Origin: Mesorhizobium loti
GTDB taxonomy: Bacteria > Pseudomonadota > Alphaproteobacteria > Rhizobiales > Rhizobiaceae
Direction: 5' to 3'
Assembly: GCA_002356515.1 (NCBI GenBank)
Contig: AP017605.1
Span: 682,001 to 746,000, forward strand
Length of the DNA: 64,000 bases
Both the position numbers and the translations under genes were made by a program. Position 1 is the first letter of the stretch, and each line of letters starts with the position of its first letter. A model generated the notes under the pieces. That model was not told where the DNA came from. It did no database searches and saw only the letters and a list, made by a program, of their open reading frames with translations. Shown piece by piece: positions 1 to 9,485 of the stretch.

Positions 1-1
1 T

Positions 2-3000
2 CTCGACAGCGACGTGGCCAGGGAACTGGAAAAAGCGCTCGATCTCGACCTCAGCGGCGATATCGGCAGCGGCGATCTCGACATCGCAGCTTCGATGGAA
101 GATCTGGAAGCGCAGATATCTCAAGCCGCCGACGAACTGGCCCGCGAGGGACGCAACCAGAAGCCCGCCCCCGCCGCCAATCAGGCCCCCATTGCCAATC
201 AGCAGGCGAATCCCACGCCGAAGGCCAAGCCCGCCGAACTGCGCCCCGTCGAGACACGCAATGGCAATGGCACGCAGCCCGCGGGCTTTGCGCCGGCCAA
301 TGACGATCGTCAGAAAGATTACAAGACACTCCTGCACAGCCTCAACAGGCGCGCCTCCAACACCATCTACTGGATCGTTGCCTTTGTCTCGCTGGCCTGG
401 ATCGCGGGCGCCGGCGGGCTGGCCAACCTGCTGTTCGGACCGAGCATCTGGCGGATCCGCACACTCGACCAGTTCCTTGCCCGTCCCGAGCTGATTGGCC
501 TCGCCATCGCGGCGATCGTGCCGATCATCCTGTTCTGGGCCTTCGCCGCCATGATTCGCCGCGCCCAGGACATGCGCATTGCCGCCCAGTCGATGACGGA
601 AGTGGCCTTCCGCCTGACCGAGCCGGAAAACATGGCGCAGGATCGCGTCATGATGATCGGCCAGGCCGTTCGCCGCGAGGTCGCGGCCATGGGCGAAGGC
701 ATCGAACGCACGCTGGCCCGCGCCGTCGAACTGGAAACGCTGGTCCACAGCGAAGTCAACCAGATCGAGCGCTCCTATTCGGAAAACGAAACCCGCATCC
801 GTTCGCTGGTCGACGGGCTCGGCAGCGAGCGCGAGGCGGTCGTCACCCATGCCGAACGCGTCCGCGCCTCGATCGCCGGCGCGCATGAGACGCTCAAGGA
901 TGAAATCGGCGCCGCCAGCGACATCATCCGCGACTCGATCCTTAATGCGTCGACCAAGCTGTCGATGACGATCACCAATTCCGGCGACACGCTCATCGAT
1001 CGCATCAATGAAAGCTCGATGTCGATCTTCGATTCGGTGGAAGGCCGGCTCGAGAACATCACCGACAGACTGTCGACCTCCGGCGAGGCCTTCGCCAGCC
1101 TTCTCGACACGCGCATTGCCAAGCTGACGGATACGACGGACGGCCTGACTAGGTCGTTGACCGATCTGCTCGACGATCGCACGACCGGCATGGTTTCGCT
1201 GCTTGGCGGCGCCGCGCGCACCCTCAATTCGGAATTCGAAGCCAGCCTCAATGGCATCGAGCGCACGCTCGCCGAACGCGGTCAGGCGCTGATCAGCGAG
1301 TTCCAGACCCGCGCCGAGGCGCTCGACACCGGCACGCAGAAGCTCAACGCCGCACTCGAGGCCCGCGCCCGCCAGATCAACGAGACGCTGGTCGAGCGCG
1401 CCCGCGAAATCGCCCACACCTTCGCCGAGAGCAAGGATACGCTGGCCGCGATGATCGATCAGGGCAAGACCCAGATCGGCGCCGACATGGCCGACATCGT
1501 CACCTCGACGTCGAGCATGCTGGAGGCCCGCGCCAGCGACTTTGCCGGTCGCATGGAAGCGGCACGTCATGTCGTCTCGCGTTCCTTCGACAGCGATATC
1601 CAGCGGCTTGCCGACGCCCGCGTCGGCATCGAGGAAGCCGTCGAAAACCACAGCCGCAAGCTGTCCGAAAGCCGCGAGCGCATGGCCGCCGCCATGGAGG
1701 CGGATCTGGAGAAATTTGCCGAAGGCCGCGCCGGCATCGATGCCGCGGTGACCAACCAGGTGCAGAAGCTGGCCGAAGGCCGCAGCCTGATCGCGCGCGC
1801 CCTCGAAGAGGATCTGCGCAAGGTCAATGAATCGCGTGCGGCCATCGACGCGTCGCTGGGCAGCCATCTCGAAAGGCTGGAAGAAGGTCGCAACCGGCTC
1901 TCGCTCGCTCTCAACGAAGACTCCGGGAAACTCGTGCAAGCCCGTACGATCATTGATGAAATGGTCGCCGGACACGTCGGAAAACTCGCTGAAGGCCGCA
2001 ACATTCTATCGCGCGCCCTGGAAGCCGACCTCGGCAAACTGTCCGACAGCCGCGCCAGCATTGACGGGCTGGTCGCCGGTCAGGTCGAGAAGATCGCCGA
2101 GGGCCGCGCGGTGCTCGCCAAGGCCCTGGAAAACGATATCGCCGGCATCAAGAGCCTGATCGAGGCGCATTCGGCAAAGCTGGTGGAAGACCGCAGCCAG
2201 CTCGGCCGTTCGCTCGAGAGCGACCTCTCCGGCATCAGGGGCCTGCTCGACGATCATTCAGGACGGCTTGCCAACGACCGCAGCCTGCTGTCGCAGACGC
2301 TCGAAGCCGACCTTGCCAAGCTGGCCGAAAGCCGCTCGAGCATCGACGGCCTCGTCGCCGGCCAGGTCGAGAAGCTGGCCGAGGGCCGCGACATTCTCAA
2401 GCGCGCCCTGGAATCGGACCTCAACACCATCAAGGGCGTCATATCGAGCCAGTCGGAAAAACTGGCGGAGGACCGCGGGCAGCTTTCGCGCGTCCTGGAA
2501 GCCGACCTGCAGAATGTGAACAGCGTCATCGCCGACCACATGAACAGGCTGGTTCAGGATCGTTCGACCCTGTCGAAAGCTCTCGAGGACGATCTCGCCA
2601 AGCTGGCCGACAGCCGCTCCAGCATCGACGGCCTCGTCGCCGGCCAGGTGGAAAAACTGGCCGAGGGCCGCGACATCCTCAAGCGCGCCCTGGAAGCCGA
2701 CCTCAACACGATCAGGAACACCGTTGCCGACCAGTCGCAGAAGCTGGTCGACGACCGCGCGCAGTTCGCCCGGGCGCTAGAAGCCGATCTCGAAACGGTC
2801 AACGGATTGGTCAACAGCCACTCTGAGCGACTCGTTCAAGACCGTTCGACGCTGTCGAAAGCGTTGGAAGCCGACCTCGGAAACGTCAGCGGGTTGGTGA
2901 ACAGTCACGCCGAAAGACTCGTCCAGGATCGCTCGACACTTTCCAAGGCATTGGAAGACGACCTCGCCAAACTGGCCGAAAGCCGGTCGAGCATTGACGG

Positions 3001-6000
3001 GCTGGTTTCCGGCCAGGTCGAGAAGCTCGCCGAAGGCCGAGATATCCTCAAGCGGGCTTTGGAAGCCGACCTCAACACGATCAGAGGTGCAGTTGCCGAC
3101 CAGTCGCAAAAGCTTGTCGACGACCGCGCGCAGTTCGCACAAGCTCTGGAAGCCGACCTTGAGAGCGTCAGCGGCCTGGTGAACAGCCACGCGGAAAGGC
3201 TCGTCCAGGATCGTTCTACTCTGTCGAGAGCCCTCGAGGAAGATCTTGCCAAGCTGGCTGAGAGTCGCTCCAGCATCGACGGTCTGGTGGCTGGCCAGGT
3301 GGAGAAGCTGGCCGAAGGCCGCGACGTCCTCAAACGCGCCCTGGAAGCCGATCTCGCCAAACTGGCCGAAAGCCGCTCCAGCATCGACGGCCTGGTTGCC
3401 GGCCAGGTCGAGAAGCTGGCCGAAGGCCGCGACATTCTCAAGCGCGCCCTCGAAGCCGACCTGCAGAAGCTGACCGAAAGCCGCGGTGATATCGACGGCA
3501 TCATCGCCGGCCACGTCGGCAAGCTCGCCGAAGGCCGCAACATGCTGAGCCGCGCGCTGGAAGACGATCTCGGCAAGCTCGCCGAGACCCGCAAGGACGT
3601 CGACCGCTCGCTGTCCGGCCACATCGATCAGATCGCTGCCCGGAGCACCGACATTTCGGCCGCGATCGCCGCCGATGTGGACAAGATCGAGCAGGCGTTC
3701 AGCCGTCAGACCGGTATCATCGAGGAACGAGCCGGAACCATGGAGCGCGCGCTCTCGACCGGCGTCGACAATGTCCGCAGCGTGCTCGAGAAGAGCGCGG
3801 TCTTCGTCGCCGGCGCCCTACGCGAAAAGGTCCTGGAAGTCACCAGCACGCTGCATGAGCAGGCTGGCGCGGCGTTCAGTGACGCCGATCGCAAGATTGC
3901 CGAGCGCGCCGAGCAGACCTCCGCCGCCCTTTTGGCGCGTGCCGAAGACATCGCCCGCACCTTCGAGGAGGCCGATCGTCGCCTCCACGCCCGTGCGGAA
4001 GATACGTCGAACGCCTTGCTCGCCCGTGCCGACGACACCTCCAGCTCGCTGCTGGCCCGTGCCCATGAAACCGCCGATCAGCTGGCCGCCCGCGCCGGCG
4101 AGATCGCCGGCACCTTCGACATGGCGGACCAGAAGCTCGCCGCCCGCGCCCAGGCAACGACCGACCAGTTGGCCGCCCGGGCTCAGGATACCGCGGATCA
4201 TCTCGCCGCCCGTGCAAACGAGATCGCCGGGGCCTTTGACGCGGCCGACCAGAAACTGGTGGCCCGCGCCGTCGAGACCGCACAGTCGCTGGCCGCCCGC
4301 GCCGGCGACATCCTGCGCAACTTCGAAAGCGCCGACCAGCGGCTCGGCATGCGCATCGGCGAATCAGCCGAGGCGCTCGCCGCCCGAGCGTCGGACCTTG
4401 GCCGCATCTTCGATGCCGCCGACCAGCAACTGGTCTCGCGCATCGCGGAAGGTTCGGACGCGCTGTCCAGCCGTGCGTCGGAAATCGGCCGCATCTTCGA
4501 CGAGGCCGACCAGCGCCTGGTCGCGCGCATCGCCGACAGCTCTTCGACGATCGGCGAGCACGCGCAGACCATCGTCGGTGCTTTCGCCAGCACCGAGCAG
4601 AGGGTCGCCGATCGTGCGCGCCAGACCGGCCAGGAGATGGCCGTGCATGCCCGCGAAATCGAGCAGGCACTTGCCGGCGCCGACGAGCGTCTTGCATCGA
4701 GCGCAGCGGCTGCAGCCGCCCGTGTCGAGGAGCAGATCGCCAGCGTCGAGAACCGGCTCGCCCACACCACCGAGACGATGGGCCAGAGGCTCAACGAGCA
4801 GGTGTCGAGCGCCGAGGCGCAACTCGTTTCGCGCGCCAATGTGATCGCCGAGACCTTCACCGCGGTTGGCCAGCATATAGGCCAGAGCACCAACGATGCC
4901 GCCAAGACGATCGGCGCCAACACACGCGAACTCAACACCATGCTCGCGGCGCGCTCCGCCGAAATGTCGAAAATCCTCGACGAAACCGCACGGCCTCTGG
5001 TCGAGCGCTTCGCCCAGGGCGGCTCGGAACTGCAGAAGAGCATGGAAGAGGTCACCGAACGCGCCACCGAGAAGCTGCGCAGCGAAAATGCAGCCCTGGT
5101 CAATGCGCTCGCCAGCCGCACCGCCGAGACCTTGTCGGCGGTCGAGGGCGCTCGCTCGTCGCTGTCGGACAGCGTTGCCGATCTCATCGGCCGCATGACC
5201 AAGTCCAGCTCGCAGCTCGGTCAGCTGATCGAGCAGGCCGCGGTCAATCTCGGCCAGGTCGACGAACGTCTGACCGGCAGCACGCAGAGCTTCGCGGCCA
5301 CCACCGAAAAGGCGGCGCAGACCTTCGCCAGCTCGGCGCGTCTGGTCGATTCGAACACCACGAGGCTGACGGAACTGTCCTCGTCGACCTTGCGCGAAGT
5401 GGCCTCGATCGCCACCAAGTTCGACGAACACAGCCGTCTGCTGGCCAGTGCCTCGGACCTGTTGAGTTCGGCCCAGAGCAACCTCGAACACACGCTGGAA
5501 AGGCAGTCGTCGCTCGAGGACCTCGCTGTCGGCCTGGTCAAGAAGTCGGAGGATCTCGAAAGGGTCATGCGCTCGTTCGAAAACCTCGTCGGCCAGACGC
5601 TGCAGAACGCAGAGGGCAAGACGATGGAGTCGGCCGACAAGATCCGCAACGCCATCACCGACGTGGTCGATTCGGCGACCAAGCGCTTCGCCGATGCCAC
5701 CGAGGAGATGCGGCGCACCGCGAGCTCGATCAAGAGCGAGCTCGACCTCACCCGCGCCGAGCTCAAGAAAGGCGTCATCGAGATGCCGGAAGAGGCAAAG
5801 GAATCGACCTCCGCGATCCGCCGCGCCGTTTCCGAGCAGATCAACGCCCTGAAGGAACTTTCGGACATCGTCGCGAAGTCCGGTCGCGGCGGCGGCGATG
5901 CCGCTGAGCCACGCCCGCTGCGCCCGGCGCCGCAAGCGCCGGCGGCACGTCCTGCCGAGCCGCCGCGTCGTGCGCCGGCACCACAGCCGGAGCTTCGCAC

Positions 6001-6577
6001 GCCTCAGGCGCCGCTGGGTGGCGCAGCACTGCGCGGCACGCTCGATCTCGAGCGTCCGGCCGAGGCGGCACCGCGCCAGCAGCGTCCTGACGCCGGCGCC
6101 CGCACGCCGCAGGGCGGTTGGGTGCGCGATCTCCTGACCGCGGCGTCGAACGATGCCGATCTCAGGCCGGCAGCACCACCCTCGGCGCCGGCGGAAGCGC
6201 CACGCGCGGCCCCTGCCCAGCGCTCGCCGCTGCATGTCGTGGAATCACTGAACTCACTGTCCGTCGATATTGCGCGGGCGATCGACCACGATGCTTCGAT
6301 CGAGCTGTGGAACCGCTATCGGCGCGGCGAGCGGGACGTGTTCACGCGCCGGCTTTACACGCTGAAGGGTCAGCAGACCTTCGACGAAATCCGCCGCAAG
6401 TATCAGGGAGAGGCCGAGTTCCGCGCCGCTGTCGACCGTTACTGCGACGACTTCGAAAAGCTGCTCAAGGATGTCTCGCGCAACGACCGCGACAACATCA
6501 TGGCGCAGACCTACCTGACGTCGGACACCGGCAAGGTTTACACCATGCTGGCCCACGCCAGCGGACGGTTGCACTAA
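2..6577 (+). CDS. gpr: Giant polar-growth coiled-coil membrane protein, GPR/RgsE type (5' end outside window)
   Basis: The frame is open from base 2 with no stop, so the true start lies upstream; the first in-window start-like codon is GTG at 14. Counting from it, two hydrophobic segments lie at about residues 118-141 and 160-180, then some 1,750 residues of almost pure coiled coil, a Pro/Ala-rich linker (about 1955-2075) and a compact charged C-terminal domain. The coiled coil contains long tandem repeats (bases about 1590-3640) and an 11-residue repeat zone (about 3880-4560). Size, architecture and apolipoprotein-like helices match the GROWTH POLE RING protein of Agrobacterium (about 2,100 residues), called RgsE in Sinorhizobium, which organises unipolar growth. 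Assignment is by architecture and recall, not by alignment. The generic alternative name is 'kinesin-like' or 'apolipoprotein-domain' protein. Confidence 0.75.
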   Translation, partial: LDSDVARELEKALDLDLSGDIGSGDLDIAASMEDLEAQISQAADELAREGRNQKPAPAANQAPIANQQANPTPKAKPAELRPVETRNGNGTQPAGFAPANDDRQKDYKTLLHSLNRRASNTIYWIVAFVSLAWIAGAGGLANLLFGPSIWRIRTLDQFLARPELIGLAIAAIVPIILFWAFAAMIRRAQDMRIAAQSMTEVAFRLTEPENMAQDRVMMIGQAVRREVAAMGEGIERTLARAVELETLVHSEVNQIERSYSENETRIRSLVDGLGSEREAVVTHAERVRASIAGAHETLKDEIGAASDIIRDSILNASTKLSMTITNSGDTLIDRINESSMSIFDSVEGRLENITDRLSTSGEAFASLLDTRIAKLTDTTDGLTRSLTDLLDDRTTGMVSLLGGAARTLNSEFEASLNGIERTLAERGQALISEFQTRAEALDTGTQKLNAALEARARQINETLVERAREIAHTFAESKDTLAAMIDQGKTQIGADMADIVTSTSSMLEARASDFAGRMEAARHVVSRSFDSDIQRLADARVGIEEAVENHSRKLSESRERMAAAMEADLEKFAEGRAGIDAAVTNQVQKLAEGRSLIARALEEDLRKVNESRAAIDASLGSHLERLEEGRNRLSLALNEDSGKLVQARTIIDEMVAGHVGKLAEGRNILSRALEADLGKLSDSRASIDGLVAGQVEKIAEGRAVLAKALENDIAGIKSLIEAHSAKLVEDRSQLGRSLESDLSGIRGLLDDHSGRLANDRSLLSQTLEADLAKLAESRSSIDGLVAGQVEKLAEGRDILKRALESDLNTIKGVISSQSEKLAEDRGQLSRVLEADLQNVNSVIADHMNRLVQDRSTLSKALEDDLAKLADSRSSIDGLVAGQVEKLAEGRDILKRALEADLNTIRNTVADQSQKLVDDRAQFARALEADLETVNGLVNSHSERLVQDRSTLSKALEADLGNVSGLVNSHAERLVQDRSTLSKALEDDLAKLAESRSSIDGLVSGQVEKLAEGRDILKRALEADLNTIRGAVADQSQKLVDDRAQFAQALEADLESVSGLVNSHAERLVQDRSTLSRALEEDLAKLAESRSSIDGLVAGQVEKLAEGRDVLKRALEADLAKLAESRSSIDGLVAGQVEKLAEGRDILKRALEADLQKLTESRGDIDGIIAGHVGKLAEGRNMLSRALEDDLGKLAETRKDVDRSLSGHIDQIAARSTDISAAIAADVDKIEQAFSRQTGIIEERAGTMERALSTGVDNVRSVLEKSAVFVAGALREKVLEVTSTLHEQAGAAFSDADRKIAERAEQTSAALLARAEDIARTFEEADRRLHARAEDTSNALLARADDTSSSLLARAHETADQLAARAGEIAGTFDMADQKLAARAQATTDQLAARAQDTADHLAARANEIAGAFDAADQKLVARAVETAQSLAARAGDILRNFESADQRLGMRIGESAEALAARASDLGRIFDAADQQLVSRIAEGSDALSSRASEIGRIFDEADQRLVARIADSSSTIGEHAQTIVGAFASTEQRVADRARQTGQEMAVHAREIEQALAGADERLASSAAAAAARVEEQIASVENRLAHTTETMGQRLNEQVSSAEAQLVSRANVIAETFTAVGQHIGQSTNDAAKTIGANTRELNTMLAARSAEMSKILDETARPLVERFAQGGSELQKSMEEVTERATEKLRSENAALVNALASRTAETLSAVEGARSSLSDSVADLIGRMTKSSSQLGQLIEQAAVNLGQVDERLTGSTQSFAATTEKAAQTFASSARLVDSNTTRLTELSSSTLREVASIATKFDEHSRLLASASDLLSSAQSNLEHTLERQSSLEDLAVGLVKKSEDLERVMRSFENLVGQTLQNAEGKTMESADKIRNAITDVVDSATKRFADATEEMRRTASSIKSELDLTRAELKKGVIEMPEEAKESTSAIRRAVSEQINALKELSDIVAKSGRGGGDAAEPRPLRPAPQAPAARPAEPPRRAPAPQPELRTPQAPLGGAALRGTLDLERPAEAAPRQQRPDAGARTPQGGWVRDLLTAASNDADLRPAAPPSAPAEAPRAAPAQRSPLHVVESLNSLSVDIARAIDHDASIELWNRYRRGERDVFTRRLYTLKGQQTFDEIRRKYQGEAEFRAAVDRYCDDFEKLLKDVSRNDRDNIMAQTYLTSDTGKVYTMLAHASGRLH
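1590..3640 (+). repeat. In-frame tandem repeats encoding 29- and 36-residue coiled-coil units
   Basis: Within the giant protein, units of the form EADL...SIDGLVAGQVEK LAEGRDILKRAL repeat about twenty times. Two lengths alternate, 36 residues (108 bp) and 29 residues (87 bp), differing by one heptad. Several copies are nearly identical at DNA level, for example the segments around 2320-2400, 2600-2690 and 3355-3450, so this part is prone to recombination and short-read misassembly. Confidence 0.8.
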
Positions 6578-6586
6578 GCCGAAATT

Positions 6587-6616
6587 AACAGGCGGGGCCA
6601 TTGCCCCGCCTGTTTC
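6587..6616 (+). terminator. Rho-independent terminator after the giant gene
   Basis: A perfect 12-bp stem (6587-6598 with 6603-6614) with loop CATT begins ten bases after the stop codon. The stem is very GC-rich and ends in a short T run, which fits an intrinsic terminator. Confidence 0.85.
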
Positions 6617-6756
6617 TGCCTAAATCTCCGTTGCACGTAGAGCCCATCCCAACTGGCTGTTGCGGCCCGGATGCGCTCGAAAATATCCCAAAGCCAAAGC
6701 CCGACAGCGCGAAGGCGAAACCACTGCCCTAACCCTCAACGCAAGGGGTTCTGACC

Positions 6757-7371
6757 GTGAAGACGGCCATCATATTCGACTGCGAGTTTCTCTGCCTCGA
6801 GGGTTCGCAACGCAGATTCTGGTGCGCGGCCCACGATCCCGACCCGGTCATCGCGCAGATCGGCGCGGTCAGGCTTGGGCTCGAAGACGACTTTCCCCTG
6901 CTCGGGACACACAAGGCCTATATCAGGCCGATCGACCGGTTTGGCCAGAGATACGCACTCGACCCGTTCTTCACCAAACTGACCGGCATCACCGAGGAAA
7001 ACATCGAGACCGAGGGGGTCGCGCTGGGAGACGCCCTTGCCGAGGTCGATCGGTTTTCCGGCGGCGCGCGGCTCTGGTCCTGGGGCAAGGACGAGCTGAA
7101 CATGATCGCCATCAGCTGCTATGTCGCGGGCATTCAGCCTTCCATCCCGGCCACCCGGTTCGACAATGCCGTCAAGCTGCTGATCGCGGCCGGGATGCCG
7201 ATCGAGGATTTGGCGAGGACGCCGAGCAACAAGCTTGCGGAGTATTATGGCGTCGACCACCCGCCATTGCAGGGCCACGACGCGCTCGACGATGCGCTCT
7301 CCGTAACCTACACCTTGCAGCACCTGTTGAAGACCGGAAAGCTGCGGCCGGATGTCTTCGATCGCCTTTAG
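6757..7371 (+). CDS. DEDDh-family 3'-5' exonuclease (DnaQ/RNase T/KapD-like)
   Basis: A 204-residue protein consisting only of an exonuclease domain. Exo I shows D8-C-E10, Exo II is read in the WGKDE segment (D112), and Exo III is H174 with D179 in GHDALDDA. These are the acidic and His ligands of the two-metal DEDDh active site. FTKLTGIT near residue 72 is the usual conserved strand-helix of the family. The start is GTG at 6757, preceded by AAGGGG eight bases upstream; no in-frame ATG fits. It probably trims DNA or RNA 3' ends in the cytoplasm. It lacks polymerase or clamp-binding extensions, so it need not be a replicative proofreading subunit. It stands alone between a terminator and the convergent lipoprotein gene. 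Confidence 0.8.
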   Translation: MKTAIIFDCEFLCLEGSQRRFWCAAHDPDPVIAQIGAVRLGLEDDFPLLGTHKAYIRPIDRFGQRYALDPFFTKLTGITEENIETEGVALGDALAEVDRFSGGARLWSWGKDELNMIAISCYVAGIQPSIPATRFDNAVKLLIAAGMPIEDLARTPSNKLAEYYGVDHPPLQGHDALDDALSVTYTLQHLLKTGKLRPDVFDRL

Positions 7372-7406
7372 CCTGGAAGCGTCGGTGCATCCGGCGCGCC
7401 TGGCGT

Positions 7407-8018
7407 TCAGATCACCGAATCGGTCCAGCGAACAATCTGCTTGGCGGCGTCTCCAAACGCGCTGTCGAGCGCTCTGACATAGGCAGGATTGCCGCTGCCC
7501 GAAACGGGCGCGGACGCGGTGAAGCTCTTGGAAGCACGCACCTCGCCGTTGCGATCGTTGAGCAGGCGCACGAACAGGTCGACTTCGGCATGCTCACCGC
7601 CGCCGTCGACACTCACCTCGAAGGAACGGATCTCGACGATCACCTGGTAGTCGATCGCCAGGCCCTCGCCCGGCTTGCCGACGCCGGCAAAGCTGCCCGA
7701 GCGCTGGAACGTCTCGGCCAGCCGCGCCTGCACAATCAGCGGCAGGCGGTCGGCCCACTGCGCCCCCTTCAGATACTGGATCGAGCGGTCGGAGGGCTTG
7801 ATGACGATGTTCTGGCTGTCCAGCGCCTTGAGCGCCGAGGGCTGGGCGATCAGGATTTGCTTGCGGCTGTGGCCATGCGCGTCGACCGAAGGCGCCGACA
7901 GCTCAAACGTGTCGAGCGGCGCAGGCTTGCCGCCCAGTACCGCACAGCCGGCAAGCGAAAGCGCAAGCAGCGCCGCAGCCGGTGTCAATCCAACCGTTCT
8001 CACCCACACCGACTTCAC
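7407..8018 (-). CDS. ABC-type transport auxiliary lipoprotein (PqiC-like, Mla operon)
   Basis: Last gene of the minus-strand Mla/MCE operon. From the GTG at 8018 the protein is 203 residues with a classical lipoprotein signal: basic n-region, hydrophobic core and lipobox LAGC with Cys25. The body (DTFELSAP..., IQYLKGAQWADRLPLIVQARL) matches the PqiC/ABC_trans_aux family (PF03886), outer-membrane lipoproteins that work with MCE proteins. An in-frame ATG at 8060 would add 14 residues before the signal; I prefer GTG because the n-region then has normal length. It probably provides the outer-membrane end of the lipid-transfer path, in place of the MlaA-OmpC complex of enterics. Confidence 0.8.
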   Translation of the reverse strand: MKSVWVRTVGLTPAAALLALSLAGCAVLGGKPAPLDTFELSAPSVDAHGHSRKQILIAQPSALKALDSQNIVIKPSDRSIQYLKGAQWADRLPLIVQARLAETFQRSGSFAGVGKPGEGLAIDYQVIVEIRSFEVSVDGGGEHAEVDLFVRLLNDRNGEVRASKSFTASAPVSGSGNPAYVRALDSAFGDAAKQIVRWTDSVI

Positions 8019-8097
8019 GCGCGATCCCCGTTGTCCCCGGATCGTAAGATCAACCCGCATCCGCAGGTCATGTTCTTGGGGCGCGCCGACGCCGAAG

Positions 8098-9471
8098 TCA
8101 ACGCCGCGCCCTGCCATCGAATTGCCGAACCTCGCCGTCGCCACCCGAAAGAATGCGCTGCGGGTTGCGGCTGAGATCGGTGACCGCCTCCTCGATCCGG
8201 CTGATCGAGCGGCGGCTGTCCTGCACCAGCGCCTCGACATTCGACAGGCCCTGGCCCGAGAAGCGCGCCAGATTGTCGGTGATGACGCCAAGCCGCGCAT
8301 TGAGCGTATCGGCAACCTGCTTGAACGACTTCAGCGTATCCCTGGCATCGGCCATCACGCCATCGGCCTGCCCCGATCCAAGCAAGGTATCGACCTTGGC
8401 GAGGATACCGTCGACGCGCACCGAGGCATCATTGAGCCGCTGCGCCAGCTGTTTGGCGTCCTTGATCGTCTGGTCGATGTCGTCGGCGCGGTTGGCGAAT
8501 TTTTCGGTCACCACGGCGATGTCGGCGGCGGCCTTGTTGGCGTTTTCGCTGGCCTTCTGGATATTGGCCAGAGCGGCACGCACCTGCGCCGGGTCGACAC
8601 CGTCGAGCACGCCATCGACCTTGGCCAGCGTTCCCTGCGTCTGCTTGGCGAAATCATTGACAGACCCGACCGCAGTGTCGACATTCTTGATCACGCCGTC
8701 GAGCTGCTGCGATGTCTCCTTGAGGTTCGCGGTCACCGTGTCAACATTGGCCACGATGCTCTTGATCTTGTCCTTGTCGACGGCATTGAGAATCCCTTCA
8801 GCCGCCTTCAGCGTGCCGTCGAGCTTCCCGGAAACACCCTTCAGTTCATCGGACAGAGCACTGACGCTGGACAGAAACTTGTCGATGCCGTCGGAATTCT
8901 TGGCCAGCGCATCGGAGAATGTCTGCGCGTTCTGCACGGTCTGCGTCAGCGGTCCGCGAACGTCCTTGGTGAAGCCTTCGAGTTCCGAAAGCACCTTGTC
9001 GGCGCGGGTGAAGATGTTCTGCGCCGTCTGCAGCAGGTTGGTCACGGCTGAGGGATTGGCGACGATCTCGGCGACCTTGCCTTCCTTCTCGGCCTGGTCG
9101 AGGAGTTTCACTTCCTTGGGGTCGGCGCCCTTGAGTTCGATGTTGGCCTGGCCGGTGAGGCCGGCAAGGCCGATATCGGCCTGCGTCGACTTGGTGATCG
9201 GCGTCAACCGGTCGATCTCGGTGTCGGCGATGGCGACGGTCGGATTGTCGACGTCGATATAGACGCGCTTGACGTCACCGACCTTGACGCCGTTGAACAG
9301 CACGAAGCTGCCGCGGCCAAGGCCGGAAGCCGAACCAGGGATACGCACGCGCAGCAGCGTCGTCTCGCCCCTGTCGCCGATCGCCGCCGTCCAATAAACG
9401 AAGCCGAACGCCGCTAGGATCGCAACCAGCGTGAAGATGCCGACAATGACGTAGTTGGCTCTGGTTTCCAT
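8098..9471 (-). CDS. mlaD: MlaD-type MCE-domain protein with long helical tail
   Basis: A 457-residue protein with one N-terminal membrane anchor (about residues 7-29) and a single MCE domain (about 38-117, with GLGRGSFVLFNGVKVGDV and TPITKSTQADIGLAGLTGQANIEL). About 300 residues of alanine-rich helix with weak repeats follow, for example ...AKVDGVLDGVDPAQVRAAL. Enteric MlaD is about 180 residues, so the tail is a large extension and may form a tube or tether across the periplasm, as in other long MCE proteins. It starts 14 bases after the MlaF gene and precedes the PqiC-like lipoprotein gene. Role: a periplasmic ring that binds phospholipid and sits on the MlaE/MlaF transporter. Confidence 0.9.
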   Translation of the reverse strand: METRANYVIVGIFTLVAILAAFGFVYWTAAIGDRGETTLLRVRIPGSASGLGRGSFVLFNGVKVGDVKRVYIDVDNPTVAIADTEIDRLTPITKSTQADIGLAGLTGQANIELKGADPKEVKLLDQAEKEGKVAEIVANPSAVTNLLQTAQNIFTRADKVLSELEGFTKDVRGPLTQTVQNAQTFSDALAKNSDGIDKFLSSVSALSDELKGVSGKLDGTLKAAEGILNAVDKDKIKSIVANVDTVTANLKETSQQLDGVIKNVDTAVGSVNDFAKQTQGTLAKVDGVLDGVDPAQVRAALANIQKASENANKAAADIAVVTEKFANRADDIDQTIKDAKQLAQRLNDASVRVDGILAKVDTLLGSGQADGVMADARDTLKSFKQVADTLNARLGVITDNLARFSGQGLSNVEALVQDSRRSISRIEEAVTDLSRNPQRILSGGDGEVRQFDGRARR

Positions 9472-9485
9472 TGCTTCACTTATGG

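Noticed and set aside
2777..3622. Long minus-strand open frame opposite the tandem repeats
   Set aside because: It is a shadow of the repeat DNA: its translation repeats with the same period, lacks a plausible start context and is unlike any family.
4364..6235. 623-codon minus-strand open frame
   Set aside because: High GC content on a biased coding strand leaves long antisense frames; the composition (Arg/Gly/Leu-rich) and the clear plus-strand coiled-coil protein show it is not a gene.
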